Of a DNA stretch of 64,000 nt, positions 1 to 9,045 are shown piece after piece. Under the pieces are notes generated by a model, which was given only the letters and a program-made list of their open reading frames with translations, was not told where the DNA came from and searched no databases. Origin of the DNA: Pelagomonas calceolata (lineage: Eukaryota; Sar; Pelagophyceae; Pelagomonadales; Pelagomonadaceae); the NCBI GenBank assembly GCA_918797485.1, contig CAKKNE010000004.1, positions 3,472,001-3,536,000 of the forward strand, in the 5' to 3' direction. Each line of letters begins with the position of its first letter. Position 1 is the stretch's first letter. Made by a program: the position numbers and the translations under genes.

Positions 1-80
1 CCGGTCTAGGCACGGTGAGTTAGGCCTCCGAATCGCGCCGATCCACGTAGCGAGAAATAGGGATGTTTCAGTACAGATAC

Positions 81-1016
81 TTAAGCCCGTCGCCAACCCG
101 GCGGCTCCTCGCCGCGGCCCGCGGGCGGTCCGTAGGTCCGCTTCCAGAGCGCCCGCGCCCCGGCGGGCGTGAGCGAGACGTTCCGCGCGCGGAGGTCGCG
201 CGCGAATCGCCGGCTGACGAATATGAGGTCGTACGTGCAGTCCGCCGTCACCTCGCCGGGCCGGCACGGCGGCGGCGAGACGTCGTATTTGACGTCGAGG
301 TGGTACCATCGCGCCATCAGCGCGACGAGCGCCGCCGTGTCGTTTTTGGCGGCGCCCTCGACGCTCTCGACCTGGACGACGTCGGCGGGCGTCGCGGCCC
401 AGTCGACGGACCGGAGCACCTCGAGCTCGGCGCCCTCGACGTCGACGCTCACGTAGTCGAGGCGTTCGACGCGGCGCTCCCGCATCAGCCCCGCGACCGT
501 GTAGCAGGCGACGCTCGTCTCGCGCGCGACCTTGCCGCGGTGGCGCATCGCCTCGAGCCGCGCGGGGTCCATGTCGTCCGCGAAGCCTGAGAAGCCGCCC
601 TTCTTCGAGAAGACGAAGCGCCGCGCGCCGGCGCGCGCCGCGACCGCGCCGTGGTAGTTCCAGCACCCGGGTCGGTTCCGCACGAGCCGGTGGAACTCGT
701 CCGTCGGCTCGACGCAGAATCCCCGCCAGCCGCGCTGCTCGAACGCGTAGCTGTTCGAGTGGGCGACGCCGTCGCGGGCGCCGAATTCCAGGTAGACGCC
801 CGGCCCGGGCCGGTGCCGGAAGAACCGCTCGTAGACGTACAAATCTTGGCCGGCCTGGGACCGGAAGCGACCGCCGGGCCCGAGCGCGACGACCTTCGTT
901 GCCGGGCCGACGCCGACCGGCGCGCGCATGGCGGTGGAGCACAGGATCACGATAGCTATGACCGGAAGGACGAAACAGAGCCTGCGCCAAGCAGAGGGGC
1001 TGCCTATCGTCGGCAT
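81..1016 (-). CDS. FkbM-family methyltransferase, type II membrane protein
   Basis: Predicted 311-aa protein, read from the ATG at 1016. The open frame extends further upstream, but that part has no protein-like composition, and this ATG is followed directly by a signal anchor (LCFVLPVIAIVILC). The body follows the FkbM/Methyltransf_21 pattern: SQAGQDLYV, a VYLEFGARDG SAM-binding motif, and YVSVDVEGAELEVL. In other algae and animals this family O-methylates glycans or is Golgi-anchored, so a lumenal carbohydrate-modifying role is inferred. It is divergent to the GT61-like gene at 1384, and the two share a 367-bp spacer. The family call is solid; the substrate is unknown. Confidence 0.8.
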   Translation of the reverse strand: MPTIGSPSAWRRLCFVLPVIAIVILCSTAMRAPVGVGPATKVVALGPGGRFRSQAGQDLYVYERFFRHRPGPGVYLEFGARDGVAHSNSYAFEQRGWRGFCVEPTDEFHRLVRNRPGCWNYHGAVAARAGARRFVFSKKGGFSGFADDMDPARLEAMRHRGKVARETSVACYTVAGLMRERRVERLDYVSVDVEGAELEVLRSVDWAATPADVVQVESVEGAAKNDTAALVALMARWYHLDVKYDVSPPPCRPGEVTADCTYDLIFVSRRFARDLRARNVSLTPAGARALWKRTYGPPAGRGEEPPGWRRA

Positions 1017-1383
1017 CAATCCGTCTTCAGCCCGCTGCCCCCTGGACCAGCTGCGTACACGCAATGTGATCTCAAATCTGATCTCGGCCCGCTGCCCCCC
1101 TGGACCAGCTGCGTACACGCAATGTTCAGAGAGTGAGGTATAGAGGTATAGAGCTGAGGTACCTGAAGATAGAGTGAGTTTACGCGGGTTTTTATAGATT
1201 GAATCCGACCAATCGGGATACGGGTCCAGCACGCCGGGGCGCGGCCGGGTACGTTTGATTACAAGCGGGCAAAACCCGAACCGGCTGCTGCCATCTCGAT
1301 CTCGACCTGAGAGCAAAATCGAGAACCCGAATGGCTTTGTGATCGCTGCCCCTCGTGGGGCATTGCGTGCATCGCGCAGGACG
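1017..1383. promoter_or_regulatory. divergent promoter region with a direct repeat
   Basis: Spacer between two divergent genes. It holds a near-perfect direct repeat of 37-38 bp at 1031-1067 and 1088-1125 (starts 57 bp apart; the second copy has one extra C). The rest looks like unique sequence, and no copy of the dispersed 24-bp motif was found here. Confidence 0.5.
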
Positions 1384-2877
1384 ATGCGGTTGTTGTTGAT
1401 GGCGTGGTGGGTCGCGAGGCCCGTCGCCTCGGCAGCGACGGCGTGCCTGTACGCGCACGGCGACGCGTCGCGCCGGCCGCGCACCTGCGTCGACGTGCGC
1501 GCCCTCTCGCGCCAATCGCCCGCACGCTGCGCGACGCGGTCGCTGCGGCACCAGGTCTGCGCGCACGCGGACGGCGAGCTGGTGCAGCCGTTCTTCGTCC
1601 ACGCGGCGACGGCGGGGGGAAACGCGTCGAGTCCGGGCCCTCCCACCGAGTACGTCGTCGAACACGGCGTCTGCCGCGCGGCCGCGCGCGGCGCGGCCGA
1701 CGCCGTGGGCGCGGCGGCGGGGGCGCACGAGTGCGCCGCCCGGTGCGCGGCGCGGCTCCTCGCCGCCGGATGTCGCGCCTGGAGCTTCGCGAACCGCAGC
1801 TGCGCACTCTTCTACGACCGCGGCGCGCCGCGAAGCGTCGAGAGGAGCCACGACGCGCGCTGCGCGAGCGGCGAGGTCGACGCTCCCGTCCGCGTCGTCC
1901 GCGACGCCGTCGTGTCGCACTACGGGACGCACGTCTGCCCCTGCCGCGACCTCGGCGCGCCGTGCGTCGTCACGACGCTCGCGTGCGGCGCGGACGCCGA
2001 CGAGCCGCTGTCGACGGACGCGGCGCTCCGGCGGGCGCGCTGCGCGGCGCCGAGGTCCGACGCCGCCGTCGTGTCCATCGCGCAGCAGTTCGGCGCGGCG
2101 ACCTACCACTTCCTCGTCGAGGACCTCGGCCGCTGGCTCGTCGCGCGCGGCGCGGTGCCGCATCACGCGCGCGTCCGCGTCGCCGCGCCGGAGCACCCGG
2201 GACGCGCGCGCCGCGAGCGGAACTGGTGGCAGCGGGCCATCCACGGCGACCGCGACCCGCTCCGCAACCGACCGCAAATCGTCGAGCTCCTGCGGCTGAC
2301 CGGCGTCGGCCGCGCCCGGATCGAGACGGGGCCGGGCCCGTTTCGGCTCGTCTACGCTCCGGCGCAGTCGCCCTGCGAAGGGCCGACGATCCACCACCTC
2401 CTCGCGCTGCGCGCCGCGCTGCGGGCGGCGGCGCCCACCGCGGCGAAGCCACGCGTCGTCGTCGTCCGGCGCGCGGCGACGCGCGCGCTCTCGAACCACG
2501 ACGCGCTCGTCGCCGCGCTCGTCGGCGCGGGCATTGACGTGGCGGTCTACGACGACCGCCCGCTCCCCCAGCACGAGATCCTCGCGCTCTTTGCCACCGC
2601 GCGCGCCGTCGTCGCGCCGCACGGCGCCGGCCTCGCAAACATCGTCGTCGCGCCGCGACGCGCGATTGTCGTGGAGATCCGCGACGCGCGCCACTCCCGC
2701 TGCTTCCAGTACCTCGCCGAAGCGCTCGGCCTGCGATGGGAGGGCCTCGCGTCCGTCGCCGCGCCCGCGGCGGACTTCATGGCCGCGCCGCTCGTCGCGC
2801 CCGTGGCCGCCGTCGTCCGGTTAGTCGTCCGCGCGGCGAACGCGACACTGGACGCGGTTGTATCTAAAAGAATATGA
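1384..2877 (+). CDS. GT61-like (DUF563) secretory glycosyltransferase
   Basis: Predicted 497-aa protein starting at the ATG at 1384, which opens a hydrophobic signal peptide (MRLLLMAWWVARPVASA). The N-terminal third is Cys-rich. The C-terminal half carries the GT61/DUF563 pattern: AQQFGAATYHFLVEDLGRW, then ARAVVAPHGAGLANIVVAP and a conserved VVEI, which form the nucleotide-sugar pocket in EGF-domain O-GlcNAc and plant xylosyl transferases. It probably acts in the ER or Golgi lumen. It is convergent with another GT61-like gene only 9 bp away. The acceptor and sugar cannot be read from sequence. Confidence 0.8.
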   Translation: MRLLLMAWWVARPVASAATACLYAHGDASRRPRTCVDVRALSRQSPARCATRSLRHQVCAHADGELVQPFFVHAATAGGNASSPGPPTEYVVEHGVCRAAARGAADAVGAAAGAHECAARCAARLLAAGCRAWSFANRSCALFYDRGAPRSVERSHDARCASGEVDAPVRVVRDAVVSHYGTHVCPCRDLGAPCVVTTLACGADADEPLSTDAALRRARCAAPRSDAAVVSIAQQFGAATYHFLVEDLGRWLVARGAVPHHARVRVAAPEHPGRARRERNWWQRAIHGDRDPLRNRPQIVELLRLTGVGRARIETGPGPFRLVYAPAQSPCEGPTIHHLLALRAALRAAAPTAAKPRVVVVRRAATRALSNHDALVAALVGAGIDVAVYDDRPLPQHEILALFATARAVVAPHGAGLANIVVAPRRAIVVEIRDARHSRCFQYLAEALGLRWEGLASVAAPAADFMAAPLVAPVAAVVRLVVRAANATLDAVVSKRI

Positions 2878-2886
2878 CTCGGACAT

Positions 2887-3978
2887 TTAATTAGGGGGTG
2901 TCGTCAGCCTCTTCCATATTGTCGCGATCCAGGGGCGTGGTCGTCGTCTGACCTTGTCGGGCGGCACGACGAACGAGCCGAGCCGGCCGTCGGCGAGGCG
3001 ACCGAGGTGCCCCCAGAGCGCGTCCACGTCGATCGTGAAGTTCGCATCATGTTCGCCGTGTCTGGGGCAACTCGACCGAACGGCGGGGAAGTACGAGTAG
3101 GTGAGGTTAAGCTCGGTGAAGAAAGCTGGTATCTGCTCGAGCCAGCCGGTGCCGCGGCTCGGGCAGGCCATCTCGACGACGACCGTCCCGGGCCCGGCGC
3201 ACACGAGGTTGGCCATGTGGCCGCCGTGGGCGGCGAGGATGAAATCGGACTCGTGGAAGAGGGCGCACTGACGCCAGGGCGGGAGGCGGCCGAGGTCGTG
3301 GGGCTGCGCGACGACGGCGCCGAAGCGGCGCGCGCGCGCGACGAAGGTTCCGGCGTTGAGCCAGGCTCGCCGCCGCGTCGAGGCGTGGGCGTAGACGAGC
3401 GCGCGCGGCCTCGACCCATCTCGCCGCTGGTCGCGGACGAGCGCGGCTCGGAGCCGGCCGCTGAAGCCGGCGGGGGGCGCGGACCGAAACCGCGCGATCT
3501 CGGGCACGACGAGGCCGCCCGCGAAGCAGAGGCACCCGTCGTCGGCCCGGAGCTCGACGGCCGCCTGGGCCGTCGTCCGGTTGCCCAGGTAGGCTCGCCG
3601 CAGGACCCACCCGAGCCAGGTCCGGTTGAGGCTCGCGTCCATCGGGACGAAGACCTTGTGCGTCCGGCCGAGCCGCACCCCCTCCCCGAGCGCCTCGACG
3701 GACCACAACACGTCCATCAACTGGTGCACCGGATTCGTCGGGGGCGCGGTCAGTAGCACGGTCGGCGCGTGCACCGTCCGGCACGTCCGCCGTCCTCCGG
3801 CGATCCGCCGCAGCCACATCGTACCGTCCGCCGCGGCGCCGTCCCCGCGCCCGTCCTGGAAAAAGTAGTCCTGCCCCTCGCTGTCCGTCCGCGGGACGAT
3901 GCACGCGCCCCTCCACGTCGTGCCCACCACCACCCGGGCCGAGAGCGCGGCAAGGCTGAAGGACCACCACCCCATCAT
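2887..3978 (-). CDS. second GT61-like glycosyltransferase
   Basis: Predicted 363-aa protein with an N-terminal hydrophobic leader (WWSFSLAALSARVVVG). Fold markers are NPVHQLMDVLWSVEAL near residue 85 and FILAAHGGHMANLVCAGPGTVVVEMACP near residue 250, the same AHGxxxANLV signature as the neighbouring gene but otherwise divergent. It is therefore an old paralogue or a related family rather than a tandem copy. It lies tail-to-tail with the previous gene; the stop codons are separated by 9 bp, so the transcripts must overlap if they have 3' UTRs. Function is inferred as lumenal glycosylation. Confidence 0.72.
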   Translation of the reverse strand: MMGWWSFSLAALSARVVVGTTWRGACIVPRTDSEGQDYFFQDGRGDGAAADGTMWLRRIAGGRRTCRTVHAPTVLLTAPPTNPVHQLMDVLWSVEALGEGVRLGRTHKVFVPMDASLNRTWLGWVLRRAYLGNRTTAQAAVELRADDGCLCFAGGLVVPEIARFRSAPPAGFSGRLRAALVRDQRRDGSRPRALVYAHASTRRRAWLNAGTFVARARRFGAVVAQPHDLGRLPPWRQCALFHESDFILAAHGGHMANLVCAGPGTVVVEMACPSRGTGWLEQIPAFFTELNLTYSYFPAVRSSCPRHGEHDANFTIDVDALWGHLGRLADGRLGSFVVPPDKVRRRPRPWIATIWKRLTTPPN

Positions 3979-4283
3979 CGATTATCTATTGATTACTGGT
4001 GTCCGCCGGGTGCTGCCCCAAGTCATCTCACGCGAAGGGACAGCCGCACCCGCGTGCGGTCCAACTATTGATCTTGCATGACGCCATGGACGCCAGTGCC
4101 CTGGGCTATAGCCTAGTATGTCTAAGGCCGCTAGCAAACAGGACAGGAAAAAAGGGGGGGTAAGAGGCCCTGTCCGTGTTGGCGGGGATTCTCTGACTTG
4201 ACATCATCAAAAAAAAGGCCGCAGCGGGAGGCCAGGTTGCTTCCAGCGCATAAAAAGCGCTCCCAGACGAGCTGTGGCTCCCA
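3979..4283. promoter_or_regulatory. divergent spacer
   Basis: A 305-bp spacer between the GT61-like and PIG-S genes. It contains a diverged copy of the 24-bp palindromic motif at 4112-4135; nothing else was recognised. Confidence 0.45.
4112..4135 (+). promoter_or_regulatory. 24-bp quasi-palindromic promoter motif, copy a (diverged)
   Basis: Reads CCTAGTATGTCTA then AGGCCGCTAGC. It keeps the outer CTAG/GCTAGC arms but has a changed core. It lies 134 bp upstream of the minus-strand start (3978) and 149 bp upstream of the plus-strand start (4284). Confidence 0.55.
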
Positions 4284-5378
4284 ATGCAAGGCGCGGATGC
4301 AGAGCGGCGCGAGGCAGGCGAGCGCCTCGCCATCCAGACCTATTTCGTGGTCGCCATCCTCGTGGTGGCCGTACCGCTCGCGACCTACCATGAATACGTC
4401 GCGCGCGGCGCGGGCGCGGGGCTGCTGTCGCCGACGGACGCGGCGAGGACGCGAGCGGACATCGCCGCGCGGCTCGAGGGCTTCGGGCGACCGCCGCGGC
4501 GGGCGGCGCGGCCCGTCGCCGGCGCGTACAGCGTCGAGGTCGTCTCGGTGAACGGCGCGGCCGTCGACGCCGACGCGACGCTCGGCGCGCTCGTGCGCGC
4601 GGTCGACGCGCGCGCCGGCGTCCGCGCGGCGCTCTCGACGCGCGAGCTCTTCGTCGACGCGGCGCTCGCGCACGGCGGCCGCGAGCGCTACGCGCTGGAC
4701 ACCGTCCGGGTCCTCCTCGCCGAGGCGCGGCGCGCGCGGCACGCCGTCGAGGCGCCGTTCCGCGGACGCCACCGGACTTTGCGGTTCGTCGCGATCCCCG
4801 CCGCGCCGGGGGCGACCATCGAAGGCAACGGAACCGCGGTGATCGCCGCAGCGCGCGGCGCAGCGGCGGACCCGGGCGGCGCGGCCCTCGTGCACGCCGG
4901 GGCCGGCGGCGCCGACGCGTTCCTCCGCCTCGCCGCGTCGCGGCTGCGCGCGGAGTGGGGCCTCGGAGCGGGGGCCGCGGACGCCTTCCGCCTCGCCGAC
5001 GCCGAGGCCGACGCGCTGGCGGTCGCCGCCGCCGAGGCGGCGCTCGCCGACGCGTTCGACCGCCTCGACGACCTCCGCGCCGTCGGCCCGCTCGCGCGGC
5101 CGTCCGACGCGCCGGCCGTCGCGGCGCGGCTCCTGGAGGCCGCCCGGACTGCGCGCGACGCGCGCGCGGCCGCGACGGCCCTCCGCGGCGCCGCGGACGC
5201 GCTCGACGCCGCGCTCGACGACCCGGCCCTCGCGCTGCCCGCGCGCATGCCCATCGAGCACCTCGCCGCCGTGTACGCGCCGATCGTCGCGCCGCTCGTG
5301 GCGCCGCTCGTCATGGGCTGCGCCAAGGAGACGCGGCGGTACCGAGCGACTGCGCGCGGCGGCGCCAAGGAAGACTGA
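4284..5378 (+). CDS. PIGS: GPI transamidase subunit PIG-S
   Basis: Predicted 364-aa protein. One membrane segment lies near the N terminus (TYFVVAILVVAVPLATY, residues about 19-36) and one near the C terminus (LAAVYAPIVAPLVAPLVMG, about 325-345), with a lumenal Ala-rich domain between. That topology, plus the C-terminal EHLAAVYAP stretch followed by a short basic tail, is typical of PIG-S (Gpi17), a subunit of the ER complex that attaches GPI anchors. It is shorter than animal PIG-S (about 550 aa). Family assignment rests on topology and the C-terminal block; sequence elsewhere is compositionally biased. Confidence 0.68.
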   Translation: MQGADAERREAGERLAIQTYFVVAILVVAVPLATYHEYVARGAGAGLLSPTDAARTRADIAARLEGFGRPPRRAARPVAGAYSVEVVSVNGAAVDADATLGALVRAVDARAGVRAALSTRELFVDAALAHGGRERYALDTVRVLLAEARRARHAVEAPFRGRHRTLRFVAIPAAPGATIEGNGTAVIAAARGAAADPGGAALVHAGAGGADAFLRLAASRLRAEWGLGAGAADAFRLADAEADALAVAAAEAALADAFDRLDDLRAVGPLARPSDAPAVAARLLEAARTARDARAAATALRGAADALDAALDDPALALPARMPIEHLAAVYAPIVAPLVAPLVMGCAKETRRYRATARGGAKED

Positions 5379-5612
5379 TGTGTAACCCGAGGGCTTGTTT
5401 GCTTTGCTTAGAGCTAGGCCGCCTAGCAACCAGTGGCACCACGACCCTGACGACACAGCTTGACGTTGACACGACCATCTCACGACTTGTTATTTTCTGT
5501 ACGAGCTTGTAGGAGCTTGTAGAGGTGCTTCGGCCGGAAATCTGGTCGCCGCGGTGCACGATGCAGCACCAGGCAGCACCAAGTGCAAAAGAAAGCCTGA
5601 AAATGATCGACC

Positions 5613-5668
5613 GGGGCTGCCATGAGGCCGCGCGTCCTCTGGGGCTGCCATGAGGCCGCGCGTCCTCT
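5613..5668 (+). repeat. perfect 28-bp tandem duplication that duplicates a start codon
   Basis: Two identical 28-bp units at 5613-5640 and 5641-5668. Each contains the same ATG in the same context (GGGCTGCCATGA). The first ATG (5622) opens a frame running to 6446; the second (5650) is the real start of the GH28-like gene. Because 28 is not a multiple of 3, the first ATG is out of frame. Confidence 0.9.
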
Positions 5669-7436
5669 GCTTGTGCGGCCTCCTCGGAGCAGGATGCAGC
5701 CTCACCATCTATCCGCCGGCGCCGGGCGACGAGGTCGACGCCACTGCTCATTTATCGATCGACGGCCGAGAGCTGCCGCTCGTCGTCGAGCCCGGCTCCG
5801 GGAAGCGCTGCGACGGGCACCCGGCGCTCCCGTCCAGCCGCGCGCGCTTCGCGAGCGACGGGACCACGCGCGCCATCCTCAGCCTCGGCGCGACGCGCGG
5901 CGCGAGGCTGCGCGCCGTGGGAAGAGACGTGCGAGTCGACGCGACGAACGGCTCCTTGGCGTTCGTGCTCGACCGGCCGGACCACTACGTGCTGCGCGTC
6001 GCCGGCCGCCGGTTCTACTTCTGGGTCGACCCGCTCGCGGCGCTGGCGCGGCCCGCGGGCGCGGCGTCGTACGACGCGGAGCGGCGCCCCGGCGACTGGC
6101 TCGCGCGGGCCCTCGACGCCGGCCCCGTGGCCCTCGAGGCGGGCCTCCACCGCTCGCCCGCGTTCCTGATACCATCCCGCGGCGAGCTGCACCTCGCCCC
6201 GGGCGCGGTCCTGCGCTACGACGGGAGTGGCGGCGGCGCCGGCTTCGTCACCGTGCGAGGGGAGAACGTCACCGTCGGCGGCGTCGGAACGATAGACGCG
6301 TCGGACTTCGGGCCGGGGCACAACCTCCTCCTGGACGGGGCCACGCACGTCCGCGTCCTCGACGTCTTCTTTACGAAGAGCAGATGGTGGGCGCTGCGCA
6401 TTCGCGACTGCGACGACGTGGCGCTCGACCGCGTCAAGGTCTTTAGCGGCACCGACGGCGTCGACGTCGACGCGTCGCGCGACGTGCGCATCGGTCGGGC
6501 CTTCGTGCACGCCTGGGACGACGCCATCGCGATCAAGGCCACGGTCGCCGCGGAGGCGCGGGGCGTCCTCGCGGAGCACTGCCTCGTGTCGAGCCGGAAG
6601 TCCGCCTTTAAAATAGGCACGGAGACGCTCGGGGACATCCGGGACGTCACCGTCCGCCGCTGCGACGCCTTCGAGACGGCGCGCGGCGTCTTGATGGTGG
6701 GCAAGGACGGCGGCCGCATAGGAGACGTTCTCTTCGAGGACCTCTCGATTCAGCTGCGCGCGTACGCGGACGAGCCCAAGGCGGGGCGACCCATCGTCGT
6801 GGAGCTCATGCGCCGGCTCGGCAGCTCGCGGTTCCGAACTGTGTGGAAATCAAAATTTCACGGCGCCGTCGTGCTGAATCGTCCCGTCGTCCTCCACGCC
6901 ATCGACGCGATGCCTGCTCGATGGCGTGGCGATGCCGGTTCCTCACCGCTCGACCGAACCAGGTCGGCCGCGTCAAGTGCACCCGGCGCACTGGTTGATT
7001 TCCACACAGGTTCCGAAACGTGGTCTTCCGAAGAGTGCGGAGCGATCTGCGCGCGCCGCTCTATTTCGGAGGCAACGCGCGGACCGCGCTCTCCGGGATC
7101 CGGCTCGTCGACGTCGAACTGGCCGTGGCCGCCGCGCCGTCGCCGACGAGATCGTTCCTCGCGGAGTGCTCCGAGGTCGCGCCGCGGGGCGTCGCGAGCG
7201 AAAACCTCACGGTCCGCTGGAACGGCTTCCGCAGAGCGTGGGCGGGCGTCTCCGATCGCGGCGGCGGCGCGGACTGCGGGTCGCTCTGGGTGGCGACCGT
7301 CCACACGGCCGTCGAAACCTGGCGCCGAAGCGGCGTCGCGCCGGCGCTGCGGCGGCGCTTCGGACGCGACGACGCCGCGAAGCGGAAGTCCGCGCGCGCG
7401 GAAATGGCCTCTCGCGTGCGCGAGGGGGCGAGTTAG
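5650..7436 (+). CDS. GH28-like / pectin-lyase-fold secreted protein, one introner
   Basis: Exons 5650-6830 and 7010-7436 give 535 aa. An N-terminal signal peptide (VLCLCGLLGAGCS) is followed by a beta-sandwich-like region and a right-handed beta-helix of GH28 type (GENVTVGGVGTID, then FSGTDGVDVDASRDV and AWDDAIAIK with paired aspartates). The canonical GHG/RIK motifs are not obvious, so catalysis is uncertain; it may be a distant pectin or rhamnogalacturonan hydrolase. Removing 6831-7009 joins SSRF-R to NVVFRRVRSD in frame, whereas the unspliced frame turns into Arg-rich nonsense. The start is preceded by an out-of-frame duplicated ATG. Confidence 0.75.
6831..7009 (+). mobile_element. introner element E1 (intron, sense orientation)
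   Basis: An element of 171 bp (6839-7009) with perfect 15-bp terminal inverted repeats (CTGTGTGGAAATCAA and its complement), flanked by perfect 8-bp duplications GTTCCGAA (6831-6838, 7010-7017). The intron is the first duplication plus the element: the donor GT comes from the duplicated target and the acceptor CAG from the 3' TIR. An internal 12-bp stem (CCACGCCATCGA with its complement) lies in the middle. Excision restores the GH28-like frame exactly. Confidence 0.93.
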
Positions 7437-7617
7437 TGTGTTTTTGTGTACTCCATTCCTCCACCTTGATCCCTGATCCCAGAGTTCACGAGAGAGTGAG
7501 AGTCGCTGTTTATTTTCGTAGGAGCCGCGTCGGCCGGAAAATCCGAGTGCGCTGGAGCGAATAGAAATTCCTCTGAGTAAACTTCATACAACGCCGCGCT
7601 TCGGAAATCCCGCGTGG

Positions 7618-7641
7618 GCTAGCGGTCTGTAAGATACTAGG
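7618..7641 (-). promoter_or_regulatory. 24-bp motif, copy b
   Basis: Reverse-complement copy (GCTAGCGGTCTG then TAAGATACTAGG), ending 61 bp upstream of the ATG at 7702. The preceding bases (AATCCCGCGTGG) also precede copy n at 51790, so these two copies share a longer block. Confidence 0.75.
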
Positions 7642-7701
7642 GATGCCTAGCAAGCAATGCACAAGCATTATGGACATGATTGGCTGCCGCACTGAACTAA
7701 C

Positions 7702-9025
7702 ATGAAGCCATCACCCCCCAGCAGCCGACTGCCGCGGTGGGCGACAGGCGCCGGGCTGCTCGTGCTGCTGCCCGTCGCGGGCTGGGCCCTGGGGCGGCGC
7801 TTTGCACAAGCCCGCTGCTCGGAGACGGCCACGCTGCTCGGGTCCGACCCGCGGCTGGCAAAGCACGCTGCGCAGACACGCGAGGCGAGGGGCGAGGCCG
7901 TGTTCCCGCTGGCGTGGCCGGCGCGGGCCAAGATGCATAAAAGAGAGCCGGAGCCACTTTACAACGCACCGAACCCGACGCAGCGCGTCGCTTTCGTCGT
8001 CGCGGGCGGCCTGCGGACCTTCGCGAACGCCAACGCGCATAGATCGCTCTTCTGGCACGGGCTGCGCGCCCTCGGCGGTTCCGTCGAGGCCATCTTCGTG
8101 GTGTCGACGGACCACGGTTGGCACTCCGACGGCCGCGACTTCCTGCGTCGCTCGCACCACGCGGACCGCGCGAAAATACGAGACGCGATCGCTGCGTTTG
8201 ATCCCGTCCACGTCGAGGTCCACTCGAACGCCGACTGTTCGAACGAGACGATCGCCCGCCGGATCGCGTGCTGCCCCGCCGGTAACCCAGACTCCAGAGT
8301 CCCCCAGACGTACCCCAGGCTCCAGGCGTACTGGCTCGCCGCGTCACTCGACGTCGTCCGGGCGCGCGAGCGCGCGGTCGGGCGCCCGTACGACTGGGTC
8401 GCCAGCATACGACCCGACCTCGTCCTGTTGGAGCCGCTGCCGGTCCTCGCGAACCTTGCGCCCACGCGGCTCTATGTGGCCGCGAAGACCTTTACGACGT
8501 CCAACATCTGGGACGTGTTCTTCAGTGCGGAAATCAACCAGTGCGTCGGGCCGGCCTGGAGGTATTATTTACTATTCTGGCCGCCTCGACGCAGCGCGAG
8601 AGTGCTTGGCGTCCTCGCACGAGGCGTCTTAGGCTTACTCACCCGAACGTTTGATTTCCGCACAGGTGCTCTTCCTCGTGCCGCGCGCGCTTGTCGCCGA
8701 CTTTGGCGCGAGCTTCGCGGCGGTGCGCGACGCGTGCCACTCCGAGGCGCTCGAGACCCAGCTCCGGGACGAGTGGCGAACGAGGGGTGTGCCCTACCAG
8801 GCGTACCCGTTCGCGGCGACGCTCCTGCGGAACGAGGGCCACCTCGACTGCGGGTACTTCCGACACACCGCGCTCGACCTCTTCGGGTCGTCGCGCGGGC
8901 GCGCCGGCGGGGCAGCCGTCGACCACGAACAGTGGTGCGGCGAAATCTCCGGCCGCATCTCCGGCGGCGCCGCCCTCTTCCCGCCTGTGAACTGGACGCG
9001 GACGACTAAAACAAAGCCAAGCTAG
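7702..9025 (+). CDS. type II membrane protein, glycosyltransferase-like, one introner
   Basis: Exons 7702-8514 and 8666-9025 give 390 aa. An N-terminal signal anchor (GAGLLVLLPVAGWALG) precedes a lumenal domain with FVVAGGLRTFANANAH, a conserved YDWVASIRPDLVLLEPLP block and, after splicing, TSNIWDV-LFLVPRALV. The arrangement (recognition stretch, acidic RPD motif, later DHEQW) resembles uncharacterised algal and plant Golgi proteins often listed near glycosyltransferases; I cannot name a family. Splicing is supported because the exons lie in different frames and only precise excision joins them. Confidence 0.72.
8515..8665 (+). mobile_element. introner element E2 (intron, sense orientation)
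   Basis: A 143-bp element (8523-8665) with TIRs CAGTGCGGAAATCAA / TTGATTTCCGCACAG (one mismatch) and duplications GTGTTCTT / GTGCTCTT (7 of 8). Donor GT comes from the upstream duplication, acceptor CAG from the element. The 151-bp intron joins frame 1 to frame 2 of the host gene. Confidence 0.88.
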
Positions 9026-9045
9026 AAAATAAAAGACTTTCAAGT

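Noticed and set aside
1-80. GTGAGTTAGG at 15-24 resembling an introner end
   Set aside because: Only about ten bases match and there is no second TIR or duplication inside the window.
1192-2694. Long minus-strand open frame opposite the GT61-like gene, and many similar Arg/Ala/Pro-rich frames elsewhere
   Set aside because: High GC removes stop codons from antisense frames; these have Arg-rich composition and no domains, and each lies over a well-supported gene.
5622-6446. 274-codon frame from the first duplicated ATG
   Set aside because: Arg-rich composition, no domain, overlaps the GH28-like gene; treated as a regulatory curiosity, not a gene.
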